Of a stretch of DNA of 64,000 bases, positions 45,570 through 54,378 are shown one piece after another; the stretch's first letter is position 1, and every line of letters begins with the position of its first letter. A program made the translations under genes and the position numbers. A model generated the notes under the pieces. The model saw only the letters and a list, made by a program, of their open reading frames with translations. It was not told where the DNA came from and made no database searches. Origin of the DNA: Deltaproteobacteria bacterium (lineage in GTDB: Bacteria; Myxococcota_A; UBA9042; PHBI01; JACKFB01); the NCBI GenBank assembly GCA_020632695.1, contig JACKFB010000016.1, positions 62,001-126,000 on the forward strand, given 5' to 3'.

Positions 45570-45585
45570 TGGCATCGCTGTTGCA
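45570..45585 (+). promoter_or_regulatory. Sigma-54 (-24/-12) promoter of the porin-like gene
   Basis: TGGCAT (45570-45575), then CGCTG, then TTGCA (45581-45585). GG at -24 and GC at -12 are separated by exactly ten bases, as sigma-54 requires, and nine of the eleven key bases match the consensus. Transcription would start near 45596, about 55 bases before the ATG. An NtrC-family activator with an intact GAFTGA loop is encoded 2.2 kb away, but I saw no clear upstream activator site. Confidence 0.65.
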
Positions 45586-45651
45586 GACCCGTCGGGCCCC
45601 GCCCCGGCGTCCACGGCGCCACCTCGCGCCTCCAACCATGAGGACCCCCAG

Positions 45652-46650
45652 ATGAAGACGATGACCCTCGCCGCGCTGATCTGCCTGACCACCGTGCCTG
45701 CGTATGCGGTCAACGAGTACGTACCTCCCGCGGAGGAGGTGAAGGCCGACAAGGACAAGACCAAGGAGTCGGAGCAGGGCTGGCACTACCACCTCTCGCT
45801 CGGCGCCAGCGTGGCCTTCGGCGCGAACGACCAGGTGGTCGGACAGCAGAGCGGCGCGAGCTGGACACTGGGCTTCAACCTCAACGGCGCCGTGGGGCTG
45901 CTGCGCAACAAGCACGACTGGCGCAACACCCTGTCCATCCTGGAGAACGTCACCCGCTCCCCCGCGCTGTCGGAGTGGGTCAAGAGCGCGGACACGCTCG
46001 ACTTCCAGAGCATCTACTACCTGCACCTCGCCGAGTGGATCGGTCCCTTCGCCCGCTTCAGCCTCACGACGCCGCTCTTCAAGGGCCGCGAGGTGCGCGC
46101 CACGCCGACCGACTACTCCGTCAACGGCACGGTGGTTGCGTCGGGCGTGACCAGCCTCAAGCTCACCGATCCCTTCCAGGTGCTGACCCTCAAGGAGTCC
46201 GTCGGCGTGTTCGCGCAGCCCGTGAGCAAGCCCAGCATCACCATCGACACCCGGGCGGGCTTCGGCGTGCACGAGGTCTTCGCCGACGGCGCGCGTGTGG
46301 TCGCCGATGACGCGGCGACCGCGAACGTGGTCGAGCTCAACGAGCTCGACAGCTACGTGCAGGCCGGTGTCGAGCTCGCCGTCGAGGCGCTCGGCGTGCT
46401 CTCCGAGGGCAAGGTGAACTACGGCGTCGGCGGCGAGGTCATGGTGCCGCTGGTCAACGACGATCCCCAGGACCGCAGCGTCGGCGACCTGACCAACATC
46501 AGCGCCCACGCGCGCCTCTCGTTCAAGCTGGTCGAGTGGGCCTCGCTGGACATCGAGGCCAAGGCCCTGCGTCAGCCCCAGATCAGCGAGGACTGGCAGA
46601 AGTCGATCGCGATGCTGCTGACCTTCGGATACACCGTCTTCGAGAAGTGA
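45652..46650 (+). CDS. Outer-membrane beta-barrel protein (DUF3078-like)
   Basis: A 332-residue exported barrel: signal peptide (cleavage at VPAYA-VN, about 19), a short charged linker (EEVKADKDKTKESEQ), then about 14 amphipathic strands (WTLGFNLNGAVGLL, WRNTLSILENVTRS, QSIYYLHLAEW, FGVHEVFADG, SAHARLSFKLVEWASLDIEAK). The WRN-LSI-N pattern resembles DUF3078 barrels of other Gram-negatives. It ends in a Phe-containing strand (FGYTVFEK). AGGA is about eight bases before the ATG. The sigma-54 promoter upstream makes induced expression likely. Confidence 0.78.
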   Translation: MKTMTLAALICLTTVPAYAVNEYVPPAEEVKADKDKTKESEQGWHYHLSLGASVAFGANDQVVGQQSGASWTLGFNLNGAVGLLRNKHDWRNTLSILENVTRSPALSEWVKSADTLDFQSIYYLHLAEWIGPFARFSLTTPLFKGREVRATPTDYSVNGTVVASGVTSLKLTDPFQVLTLKESVGVFAQPVSKPSITIDTRAGFGVHEVFADGARVVADDAATANVVELNELDSYVQAGVELAVEALGVLSEGKVNYGVGGEVMVPLVNDDPQDRSVGDLTNISAHARLSFKLVEWASLDIEAKALRQPQISEDWQKSIAMLLTFGYTVFEK

Positions 46651-46871
46651 GAGGGCGTCTTCATTCGCCCACCGGGCGTGGCGCCAGCGACGTCCTTTCA
46701 TGGAGTCGAGCGCCCGCCCGCCCGACCTGTTCCTGAGCCCTGGACCTCTACCCGTGATCTCCGGAGGGAGCCCCCACCAGCTCCGCTCCGCCTCCGAGCC
46801 GTCGTCCGAAGCCCTCCGTGGGGCTCCCGGCGCTGGCCGCACCTTCCCCTTGGAACCGATGGAGCCTCGCC

Positions 46872-47684
46872 GTGGACACCGAAATCATCATCAGCCTGCT
46901 CGCGACCTGGGGGATCCGCATCTTCGGGGTGCTCGTCCTGCTCTGGGTCGCCGTCCGCCTCGCCAACGCGGCCCAGGCCGCGGTCGCGCGCGCCCTGTCG
47001 AAGTCGCGCCTCGACGAGATGCTGGCCAGCTTCTTCGCCCGCGCCACGCGGTGGATGGTGCTGCTGGTCGCCATCCTCGCGGTGCTGAGCATCTTCGGCA
47101 TCGAGACCACCAGCGTCGCCGCCGTCCTCGGCGCGGCCTCCCTGGCCGTCGGGCTGGCCTTCCAGGGCACCCTGGCCAGCTTCGCGGCCGGCGTGATGCT
47201 GCTGGTCTTCCGCCCCTTCAAGCTCGGCGACCTCGTCTCCACCGGGGGCGTCACCGGCGTGGTGAAGGCCATCGATCTCTTCACGACGGCGCTGGACACC
47301 CCCGACAACCGCCGCTTCATCCTCCCGAACTCCACCGTGTTCGGCGCCACCATCGAGAACATGAGCCACCACGGCTTCCGGCGCGTGGACGTCACCGTGG
47401 GCGTCGCCTATGACGCCGACATCGACCGCACCCGCGAGGTGCTCGACAGCGCCGCCGCCGCCATCCCCGGCCGCCGCGCCGATCTGGGCCACCAGATCTT
47501 CCTCGAGTCCCTGGGCGACTCCGCCGTCGTGTGGCAGGTCCGCGTCTGGGCCGACGTCGCCGTCTACTGGGACGTGTGGCAGGCCACGACCCGCGCCGCC
47601 AAGCGCGCGCTCGACGACGCCGGCATCTCGATCCCCTTCCCGCAGCTCGACGTGCACCTGGCGAAGGATCTCGACCAGAGCTGA
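46872..47684 (+). CDS. Small-conductance mechanosensitive channel (MscS family)
   Basis: A 270-residue inner-membrane channel opening on hypo-osmotic shock. It has three helices: TM1 (about 9-28), TM2 (about 55-72) and pore helix TM3 (VAAVLGAASLAVGLAFQGTLASFAAG) with the Gly/Ala packing of MscS. The cytoplasmic beta domain (PFKLGDLV, RRFILPNSTVFGATIENMS) and the C-terminal alpha/beta domain follow. The start is GTG, with GGAG seven bases upstream; the upstream ATG lacks a site. Compact members of this length are common. Confidence 0.93.
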   Translation: MDTEIIISLLATWGIRIFGVLVLLWVAVRLANAAQAAVARALSKSRLDEMLASFFARATRWMVLLVAILAVLSIFGIETTSVAAVLGAASLAVGLAFQGTLASFAAGVMLLVFRPFKLGDLVSTGGVTGVVKAIDLFTTALDTPDNRRFILPNSTVFGATIENMSHHGFRRVDVTVGVAYDADIDRTREVLDSAAAAIPGRRADLGHQIFLESLGDSAVVWQVRVWADVAVYWDVWQATTRAAKRALDDAGISIPFPQLDVHLAKDLDQS

Positions 47685-47698
47685 CACGGTCGGCGAGA

Positions 47699-47726
47699 GC
47701 AGCGGCCGGCCGATCCCGACCGCTGC
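47699..47726 (+). terminator. Hairpin between convergent mscS and ntrC-like genes
   Basis: GCAGCGG (47699-47705) pairs with CCGCTGC (47720-47726) around 14 bases, just after the channel stop. No T-run. The region to 47863 is otherwise a GC-rich stretch of CCGGCC motifs without a gene. Confidence 0.35.
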
Positions 47727-47863
47727 GGAGGCCGTCCCGGCGGCCCGGCCTCTCGCCGTCTGCCCGGCGGGTGGGTCCGGCCGGCCGGCGCGTCGGGCCG
47801 GCGCCGCCGAGGCGACCCGGCCCATCCTCTCGCCGCCCCTGCTCGGAGCGGCGGCCGGACGCA

Positions 47864-49324
47864 TCAGCCCATCTCCTCGAGCTTCCGATACAGCGTCGTG
47901 CGGCTGATCCCGAGCAGCGCGGCGGCCCGGCTCTTGTTCTGGCCGGCCGCCGCGAGCGCCGCCAGGATGTGCTGCGTCTCGACCTCGGCCAGGGTCGGGA
48001 AGTGGCGCAGCTCGACCGCGCTGGCCGCGCGCGCGGGCACCGCCGCAGCCAGGGACGCGTGCGCGTAGGCGGCCCCCCCCGGTGGCCCGCCGCGCCCGGC
48101 GAGGCCACCCCCGTCCCGGTGCGGCGCCTCGCCCGAGCCCCGCACCAGCGCGACCGCCCGCAAGAAGTGGGCGGGCAGGTCGGCGATCGTGAGCACGCTC
48201 CCCTTGGCGCTCACCACCGCGAACGAGATCACGTTCTCCAGCTCACGGACGTTGCCGGGCCAGCCGTAGGACGCCAGCAGCTCCATCGCCCGCGCGTCCA
48301 CCCGGGGCACCGGCCGCGCCTCGCGACGCGCCACCTCCGCCACGAAGTGGTTGACCAGCAGCGGCACGTCGCCGCTGCGCTCGCGGAGCGGCGGCAGGTG
48401 GACGGTGAAGACGGCGAGCCGATAGTAGAGGTCCTCGCGGAAGCGGCCCGCGGCGACCTCCTCCTCCAGGTTCCGGTTGGTCGCCGACAGGATGCGCACG
48501 TCCGCCTGCAGGGTCTGGAGACCGCCGAGGCGTTGGAAGCTGCGCTCCTGGATGACGCGCAGCAGCTTGGCCTGGAGCGCCGGCTGCAGCTCGCCGATCT
48601 CGTCGAGGAAGAGCGTGCCGCGGTGGGCCATCTCGAAGCGGCCGAGCTTGCGCCCGTGCGCTCCGGTGAACGCGCCGCGCTCGTAGCCGAAGAGCTCGGC
48701 CTCCAGCAGCGACTCAGGGATGCTGGCGCAGTTCACGGTGACGAAGGGGCCGTCGCGCCGCGGCCCGTGGGCGTGGATGCCGGTAGCGATGAGCTCCTTG
48801 CCGGTGCCGCTCTCCCCGCGGATGAGCACCGTCACCTTCGAGTCCAGCGCGTTGTCCAGCGATCGGAACACCGCGCGCATCTGGGGCGAGCGGGTGACGA
48901 TGCCCTCGAAGGGCACCTCCGCGCTGGCGCCGGCCAGCTCGTCGCGGGTCATCAGGCTGTCGAACGCGGTGCCGACCACCTCCGCCAGCCGGTCGGCGAC
49001 GTGCGCCTTGTCCATGAAGTCGAAGGCGCCGCTCTGGATGGTGCTCAGCGCCAGGTCCGTGCTGCCGTAGCCGGTCAGGAAGACGACCGGGACGTCGGAG
49101 CTCAGGTCCTTGACCGCCTCGAAGACGGCCGTGCCGTCGAGGTCCGGCAGCAGCACGTCCAGGACCATCACGCCGCGGAAGCCGTCCGACACCCGGTCGA
49201 TGGCGGCCTGCCCGGTGACCACCGTCTCGACCTCGAATCCCTCGCCGACGAGCAGCTCCTCCATCAGCGCACATACGAGCGGGTCGTCGTCGACGAGCAG
49301 AACACGGCGCTCGGAATTCGCCAC
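47864..49324 (-). CDS. NtrC-family sigma-54-dependent response regulator
   Basis: Transcription activator (486 aa): receiver (VDDD, phospho-acceptor Asp56, Lys106); AAA+ domain with Walker A GESGTGKE (170-177), the sigma-54-contacting GAFTGA loop (217-222), Walker B LFLDEIGE (238-245) and the arginine-finger region; an Ala/Gly/Pro-rich linker (about 400-435) and a Fis-type helix-turn-helix (NKSRAAALLGISRTTLYRKL). All residues for activity are present. The start is GTG 49324 with GGAG seven bases upstream. It is the last gene of an apparent three-gene operon. The sigma-54 promoter at 45.57 kb is a candidate target. Confidence 0.95.
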   Translation of the reverse strand: MANSERRVLLVDDDPLVCALMEELLVGEGFEVETVVTGQAAIDRVSDGFRGVMVLDVLLPDLDGTAVFEAVKDLSSDVPVVFLTGYGSTDLALSTIQSGAFDFMDKAHVADRLAEVVGTAFDSLMTRDELAGASAEVPFEGIVTRSPQMRAVFRSLDNALDSKVTVLIRGESGTGKELIATGIHAHGPRRDGPFVTVNCASIPESLLEAELFGYERGAFTGAHGRKLGRFEMAHRGTLFLDEIGELQPALQAKLLRVIQERSFQRLGGLQTLQADVRILSATNRNLEEEVAAGRFREDLYYRLAVFTVHLPPLRERSGDVPLLVNHFVAEVARREARPVPRVDARAMELLASYGWPGNVRELENVISFAVVSAKGSVLTIADLPAHFLRAVALVRGSGEAPHRDGGGLAGRGGPPGGAAYAHASLAAAVPARAASAVELRHFPTLAEVETQHILAALAAAGQNKSRAAALLGISRTTLYRKLEEMG

Positions 49325-49376
49325 TGGGGAGCTCCGGGGGGACGATTCGGTTACGGTCCGGTGAGACCGCGGGGAT

Positions 49377-51008
49377 TCAGCGGGCCAGCACGACCCGGTC
49401 GCGGCCGGAGCGCTTCGCTCGATAGAGCGCGGCGTCGGCTGCATCACGGATCGTCGTCGCAGTCGCGTACTCGGGACAAGTCGCGATGCCAGCCGACACC
49501 GTGACACGGAACGTGCCCGATTCGCCAGCGTGTTCCGTCTCGGCGAAGGCCTGTCGTAACGCGTCGACGAGCTGCATCGCTCCGGCGGCCGAGATGTCGG
49601 GCAGCACGATGCCGAACTCCTCGCCCCCGTAGCGGCCGATGGTGTCGCCGGCACGCAGGCGCTGGCGCAAGAGGTGCGCGAAGGTGCGCAGCACGCGGTC
49701 ACCGACGGCGTGACCGTGGCGGTCGTTGACGAGCTTGAAGCGGTCCAGGTCGAACATCGCGAAGGCCAGCGTGGCGCCGCGACGCGTGGCGCCCGCGATC
49801 TCCGACCCGAGCGCGCTCATCAGCGCGGCATGGTTCAGGGTCCCGGTCAGGCTGTCGCGGAGGAGCTGCTGGCGCACCAGCCTCGCCCGGCACGCGCGCG
49901 CGCTCAGCACCTCGACCAGGCGCTGGTCGGCCACCGGCCGGGTGAGGAAGGCGTCCGCGCCACGCAACATGGCCTCGTGCTCCAGCTCCTCGTCCCAGCG
50001 GTCGGTGAGGTAGACGATGGGGAGCCCGACCCACAGCGGCTCCTGGCGGATGATGGCCACCAGCTCGCTCCCCTTGCAGGTGCCGAGCTCCAGCGCCGTG
50101 ACCACCACGTCGGGCGCCAGGGTCTCCAGCGCCGTCAGCAGGTGCTCGGGCCCCACGACGAAGGCCTCGAACCCAGCCCGCGCCAGCACGCTGCGCGTCG
50201 CCAGGGCGGCGTCCGGGTCGTCCTCGATGATGAGCGCGCGATAGGGCGCCCTCACCCCCCGCTCGACGACGCGGTCCAGCAGGTCGATGAGGGGCTCGGC
50301 GCCGGGGGGCGACTCCAACCAGCCCACGCCGCCCGCACGCAGTCCGCGCAGCCGGGCGTCCATGTCCCGACCCTCGCCGAGGAAGACGAAGCGCAGCCCG
50401 GTGGCCCCCTGGGCGCGCAGCGCCTCGGCCAGGGCGAGGCCTTCGAAGCGGGCCGAAGACCTGCCCGCCTCGACGATCACCGCCGCCGCGCTGGCGGGCG
50501 TGGCCCGCTCGAGCACCTCGGCCGACGTGGCGAAGCGCTCGACGTTGAAGCCGTGCTGGACGAGCTGCTGCGCGGTGGGACCGTCCAGCTCACCGGTGGG
50601 ATCCACCAGCCACACGCTGCCGACGGGGAGCTCGCGCGACCCGGCCGATGCGGACGGCCCGACCGCCGAAGGATCGGAGGCGATCGCCTCCTCGGCCGCG
50701 GCCCGCAGCGCCTCCCACGCCGCCCGCAGCGCCTCGACCGAGAGCAGGTCGCCGTCGCGGCTGGCTTCCACCAGCAGGCTCTCCATGGTCCGCGCGCGCT
50801 CGCTCAGTGCCCTGAAGCCGAAGGTGGCCCCCGACCCGCAGAGGCCGTGGACGTGCCTGCGGAGGGTGCCGAGCAGCTCGGCGTCGGCGCCCGCCACCAT
50901 CGCCTCGACGCCGGCCTCCACCAGGGCGAGCCGCTCGGGCAGCTCGTCCACGTAGCGGCGGCGCAGCGACGCCAGCCTGGCCCGAAAGCAGGCGGCGCCC
51001 TCACTCAC
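49377..51008 (-). CDS. HPt-REC-REC-GGDEF diguanylate cyclase
   Basis: A 543-residue signalling protein making c-di-GMP. Domains: HPt-like (about 15-110, with His54 in VHGLCGSGATFG); a receiver (about 131-250) with Glu (VIVEAG) where Asp should be; a second receiver (about 257-372) with Ala305 replacing the Asp; and GGDEF (about 378-543) with an intact active loop GGEEF (461-465) and an inhibitory I-site RAGD (452-455) at the correct distance. Input thus comes via the HPt histidine or from the receivers acting as docking domains. The start is GTG, overlapping the upstream receiver gene by 8 bp (GTGAGTGA). Confidence 0.9.
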   Translation of the reverse strand: MSEGAACFRARLASLRRRYVDELPERLALVEAGVEAMVAGADAELLGTLRRHVHGLCGSGATFGFRALSERARTMESLLVEASRDGDLLSVEALRAAWEALRAAAEEAIASDPSAVGPSASAGSRELPVGSVWLVDPTGELDGPTAQQLVQHGFNVERFATSAEVLERATPASAAAVIVEAGRSSARFEGLALAEALRAQGATGLRFVFLGEGRDMDARLRGLRAGGVGWLESPPGAEPLIDLLDRVVERGVRAPYRALIIEDDPDAALATRSVLARAGFEAFVVGPEHLLTALETLAPDVVVTALELGTCKGSELVAIIRQEPLWVGLPIVYLTDRWDEELEHEAMLRGADAFLTRPVADQRLVEVLSARACRARLVRQQLLRDSLTGTLNHAALMSALGSEIAGATRRGATLAFAMFDLDRFKLVNDRHGHAVGDRVLRTFAHLLRQRLRAGDTIGRYGGEEFGIVLPDISAAGAMQLVDALRQAFAETEHAGESGTFRVTVSAGIATCPEYATATTIRDAADAALYRAKRSGRDRVVLAR

Positions 51009-51483
51009 CGCGCGTCTCGTCGTCCGGGTGCGCGGAGGCGCCCACGCCGGCGCGCGCCGAGGCCGGAGTGTCCGGGGCACGCTCGCCCGCGGGCCGCGCC
51101 CGGCGCCACAGCCGAGCCACCGCCTCGCCCAGATCCATCGGGTCGAAGGGCTTCTCGATGAGGCCAACCGCCCCCAGCGCGTCGTAGGCCGCCCGGTCGC
51201 GGGCGTCCGCACGCGCCGACATGAAGGCCACGGGCGTCCGCGCCAGCGAGGGCAGCTCCCGCAGGGCACGGAAGGTCGCCGGCCCGTCCAGGCCGGGCAT
51301 CATCACGTCGAGCAGCACCAGATCGGGGGCGAAGTCGGCCGCCCTGGCGAGGGCCTCGGTCCCCGATTCGCAGGCGCACACGTCGTAGGAGTCCAGGGTC
51401 GAGAGCGCCAGCACCGTCACCTCACGGATGTCGGCGTCGTCCTCCACGTAGAGGATACGGCTCGGCCTGTCCTGCGTGGTCAC
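51001..51483 (-). CDS. Single-domain response regulator
   Basis: A 160-residue receiver with acidic pair (VEDD), phospho-acceptor Asp59 (LVLLDVMMPGLDG), the switch residue (FMSA) and Lys111 (IEKPFDP), plus a Pro/Ala/Asp-rich tail. GTG 51483 has GGGAG five bases upstream; the ATG 31 codons further up gives a less typical start. It heads the operon and could pass phosphate to the HPt histidine of the next protein, as single receivers do in phosphorelays. Confidence 0.9.
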   Translation of the reverse strand: MTTQDRPSRILYVEDDADIREVTVLALSTLDSYDVCACESGTEALARAADFAPDLVLLDVMMPGLDGPATFRALRELPSLARTPVAFMSARADARDRAAYDALGAVGLIEKPFDPMDLGEAVARLWRRARPAGERAPDTPASARAGVGASAHPDDETRGE

Positions 51484-51547
51484 GCGTGCTCCCGGGGGAC
51501 GGGGCGCCTCGCAGACGTCGAGGGGCGAGTCCACGATGCGCGGCGAA

Positions 51548-51576
51548 ACTATGGCGCGGGCCCCTTTGGCATGCAA
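51548..51576 (-). promoter_or_regulatory. Putative sigma-70 promoter of the receiver/GGDEF/NtrC operon
   Basis: On the minus strand TTGCAT (51571-51576) and CATAGT (51548-51553) with a 17-base spacer. The -10 matches at four positions, the -35 at three. Confidence 0.35.
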
Positions 51577-51577
51577 G

Positions 51578-51592
51578 GCGGCTCGTAGCCGC
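51578..51592 (-). terminator. Short hairpin after the membrane acyltransferase gene
   Basis: GCGGCT and AGCCGC pair across three bases, five bases after the stop at 51598. In the minus direction the next bases are CTTGCATG, so there is no T-run. Confidence 0.35.
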
Positions 51593-51597
51593 GCCGT

Positions 51598-52680
51598 TCA
51601 CCGGTCCAGGATCGCCAGGATGCGGCTGCGGCGAACGCCCCAGGCGGCCAGCAGGGTCAGGGCGATGAAGACGCAGACCTCGGGAAACGAGTTGTGCAGG
51701 GGCAGGTCGGCCCGCGCCGCCACATAGGCGCGCAGCGGCGTGAGGACGTGGACGAAGAAGGCGCGGTGCATCGAGAAGATGAGCAGCGAGAAGACGCCGC
51801 ACCAGTTCAACAGGGGGAGGCGCAGGGGGCGGACGGTGTGCTCGAAGAGGAGGCACGCCGAGGCGAACATGATGTTGGCGGCCCAGATGCTGAGCAGGCC
51901 GAGGTGCGTCTCGGCGAGCACGTACTCGTTGACCCAGATGTGAGCGCGCAGCACGGTCCAGCCGGTGCCGAAGAGGAGCCAGGGCACGAAGAGCAGAGCG
52001 CCCAGGAGGAAGGCGCGGGTCATGCGAGCGGCGAGCTGGCCGGGGCCATGGTGGTACCAGTAGCCCAGCAGGAACCCGGCGGCGCCGGCGCCGAAGAAGA
52101 TGTCGAGGCGCGACTCGTAGCGCCAGTCGGGCAGCTCCAGCCAGCGGCGGAGCGTCAGCTCGGCCTCGCCGCTCCACTCGCCGAGCGGCAGGACGTGGAG
52201 CACGAGGTAGACCGCCGTGCCGGCGATGACGCCGCGCACGCCGAAGCGGTAGTGGAGCGTCGCCAGGGTGGCCAGGATGATCATCCAGGCGAGCAGCGGC
52301 CCGAAGGTGAGCGCGGCGCCGAGGGAGCTCTCGACGAAGAAGGGCTCGAAGAGGAAGAAGCCGAAGAGCACGGCGTAGAAGCGCAGCTTGCGGTGGTAGG
52401 TGGGCCGGAACTCGGCCTGCCGGCGGCTGGCCAGGTTGAAGGCGGCGAGGAACAGGAAGAGGTGGTCGCCCGCGGGCGTCAGGGTCCAGATGAGCGCGTG
52501 CAGGACGTCGTCGACGGCGTTGGCGTGGGCCATCGGGGAGTAGGGCGGATACCACTCGTTGAGGAAGCCGCTGAAGTGCTGGATGCAGGCCAGCACGATG
52601 AAGAGGCCCCGCATGAAGTCCAGGGCGTGGATGCGGCCACCCGGAGGGGGCCCTGGAGAGAGCGGCGCCGTGGTGGGCAT
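51598..52680 (-). CDS. Membrane acyltransferase (HGSNAT/OpgC-like)
   Basis: A 360-residue inner-membrane protein with about ten helices and the start RIHALDFMRGLFIVL typical of DUF1624/heparan-glucosaminide N-acetyltransferase-like and OpgC-type acyltransferases. Such enzymes move an acyl group from the cytoplasmic side to an acceptor at the outer face. A His in LACIQHFSGFL and charged loops (NEWYPPYS) fit a catalytic role. It follows the spermidine-synthase-like gene by only three bases, so it probably acts on or beside its product. The acceptor is unknown. Confidence 0.82.
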   Translation of the reverse strand: MPTTAPLSPGPPPGGRIHALDFMRGLFIVLACIQHFSGFLNEWYPPYSPMAHANAVDDVLHALIWTLTPAGDHLFLFLAAFNLASRRQAEFRPTYHRKLRFYAVLFGFFLFEPFFVESSLGAALTFGPLLAWMIILATLATLHYRFGVRGVIAGTAVYLVLHVLPLGEWSGEAELTLRRWLELPDWRYESRLDIFFGAGAAGFLLGYWYHHGPGQLAARMTRAFLLGALLFVPWLLFGTGWTVLRAHIWVNEYVLAETHLGLLSIWAANIMFASACLLFEHTVRPLRLPLLNWCGVFSLLIFSMHRAFFVHVLTPLRAYVAARADLPLHNSFPEVCVFIALTLLAAWGVRRSRILAILDR

Positions 52681-52683
52681 CGG

Positions 52684-54378
52684 TCAGAACCGCGGGTCGG
52701 TGAGGTCGGTCAGGCGCGGGTGGAACACGGAGTTCACCCAGGCGGGATCGATGTCGTAGGGGAACTGATGGGCGCGCAGCTCGCTCAGGCGCGCCTCGTC
52801 CAGGGTCTCGAGCCGGAAGCCCAGGTCGCGGGCGTCCAGCGCCAGCGAGCGCGGGTCGCGGGCGATGAGGACGAAGGTCTCGGCGTCGTCGCCGAAGGGG
52901 AAGCGCAGCGCGAACCCCGCCGCGGCCACGGTGCTCATGATGGCCGTGTTGCGCTGGCGGGCGCGGGGGCCCTTGTCGGCGGAGAGCAGCGGGTAGTCGA
53001 AGACCGCGTAGCCGTCGGGGGCCAGGTGCGCGAGCACGGCGCGGAACATCTCGACGCTGTAGAGCTTGGACAGCTCGTAGTCGTAGGGGTACGGGAAGTC
53101 GATGAAGATGGCGTCGTACTGCGACTCGTGGCTGCGCAGGAACACGAAGGCGTCGTCGACGACCACCTCCACGCGCGGGTCGTCGAGGGAGGCGCCGTTG
53201 AGCTGCCGCATCCAACGATCGCGGCGCGCGAGGGCGATCATCTGGGGGTCCAGCTCCACCTGGACCACGTGCTCGACGCGGTCGCCGTAGCGGAGCAGCT
53301 CGCGCACCAGCAGGCCGTCGCCGGCGCCGAGCACCAGGGCGCGGCGCGGCGCCTTGCCGGTGAGCAGCGTGGGCACGTGGACCAGGGCCTCGTGGTAGGT
53401 GCGCTCGTCGAGGGCGGAGAGCTGGTAGTGGCCGTTGAGGAAGAGGGTGAGGTCGATGAGGCCGAGGTCGGGGCGGCTCTGCATGTGGGCGTCCCAGACC
53501 ACGTCGATGTCCTGGTAGTGGGTGCGGATGCGGTGGACGTCCGGCTTCTGCTCCAGGCGGGGGCCGAGGCCGCCCAGGTCGGTGGGGACGGGGAAGTTGT
53601 AGTAGAAGTTCTTGAGCAGGAGCTGGGTCAGGTCGCGCTGCCAGACCACCACGGCGACCAGGACGGCCAGCACCGGCAGCAGCGCGAGGAGGCCGGGCAC
53701 GCGGCGCCGACGCTCGACGCCTCGGAGGCTCAGCCAGCCCGCGGCGACCAGATTGGTGGCCGCGACGACGAGGCCCGTGCCCAGGAGATCGAGGCGCGGC
53801 ACCAGCAGGAGCCCGAAGGCCAGGCTGCCGACGAGCGTGCCGGCGTAGCTCATCCCGAGGACGCGGTCGGTGCCGTCGCGGCCGAGCCGGGCGGAGTAGA
53901 GCTCGATCAGGATGGGCAGCTCGTAGCCGGAGAGCACGCCCACGGCCACGGTGACGAGCTGGCAGGCCAACGCGAAGAGGACGAGGGGGTCGGTCAGGGG
54001 GCGGGCGTGGCCGGTGGTGGCCAGGTGCATGGTGGCTGTGAAGTCGTAGAACCAGATGCGGTAGGCGACGTGGGCGAGGAAGATGACCACGATGGCCAGC
54101 CCGCCCAGGAGCGAGAGGCCGATCTCCACGCGCTGGAGGGTGTGGGTGCGCTGGCTGGGGTCGGCGCGCCCGGCGAGCCAGGTGCCCAGGCCCAGCGCGG
54201 CGATGTAGATGCCGATGGTGACGCTCTGCCACAGGACGATCTCGCCGGTGAGGGAGACCAGGGCGCGGGCGATGAGGAACTCGTAGACGATGCTGCAGAA
54301 CGACAGGACGAGCGTCAGGGCGAGCAGCTCGGCGGGGCGAAGCGCGGGAGGCGGGCGCGGGGCGGGGGGCGCGCTCAA
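52684..54378 (-). CDS. Membrane-fused spermidine-synthase-like aminopropyltransferase
   Basis: A 564-residue protein: about seven transmembrane helices (residues 15-240), then a SpeE-type catalytic domain (about 290-560). It has the SAM-binding VLGAGDG, the ribose-binding acid in VVQVELDP, VEVVVDDAF, and YDAIFIDFPYP followed by SKLYSVEMF. In polyamine synthases the last block reads DxPDP-like: the first Asp is the catalytic base, the second holds the amine. Here the second position is Tyr, hinting at another acceptor. NGHYQLSALDE is the substrate-loop equivalent. It overlaps the previous gene's stop (ATGA) and is three bases from the acyltransferase. Confidence 0.88.
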   Translation of the reverse strand: MSAPPAPRPPPALRPAELLALTLVLSFCSIVYEFLIARALVSLTGEIVLWQSVTIGIYIAALGLGTWLAGRADPSQRTHTLQRVEIGLSLLGGLAIVVIFLAHVAYRIWFYDFTATMHLATTGHARPLTDPLVLFALACQLVTVAVGVLSGYELPILIELYSARLGRDGTDRVLGMSYAGTLVGSLAFGLLLVPRLDLLGTGLVVAATNLVAAGWLSLRGVERRRRVPGLLALLPVLAVLVAVVVWQRDLTQLLLKNFYYNFPVPTDLGGLGPRLEQKPDVHRIRTHYQDIDVVWDAHMQSRPDLGLIDLTLFLNGHYQLSALDERTYHEALVHVPTLLTGKAPRRALVLGAGDGLLVRELLRYGDRVEHVVQVELDPQMIALARRDRWMRQLNGASLDDPRVEVVVDDAFVFLRSHESQYDAIFIDFPYPYDYELSKLYSVEMFRAVLAHLAPDGYAVFDYPLLSADKGPRARQRNTAIMSTVAAAGFALRFPFGDDAETFVLIARDPRSLALDARDLGFRLETLDEARLSELRAHQFPYDIDPAWVNSVFHPRLTDLTDPRF

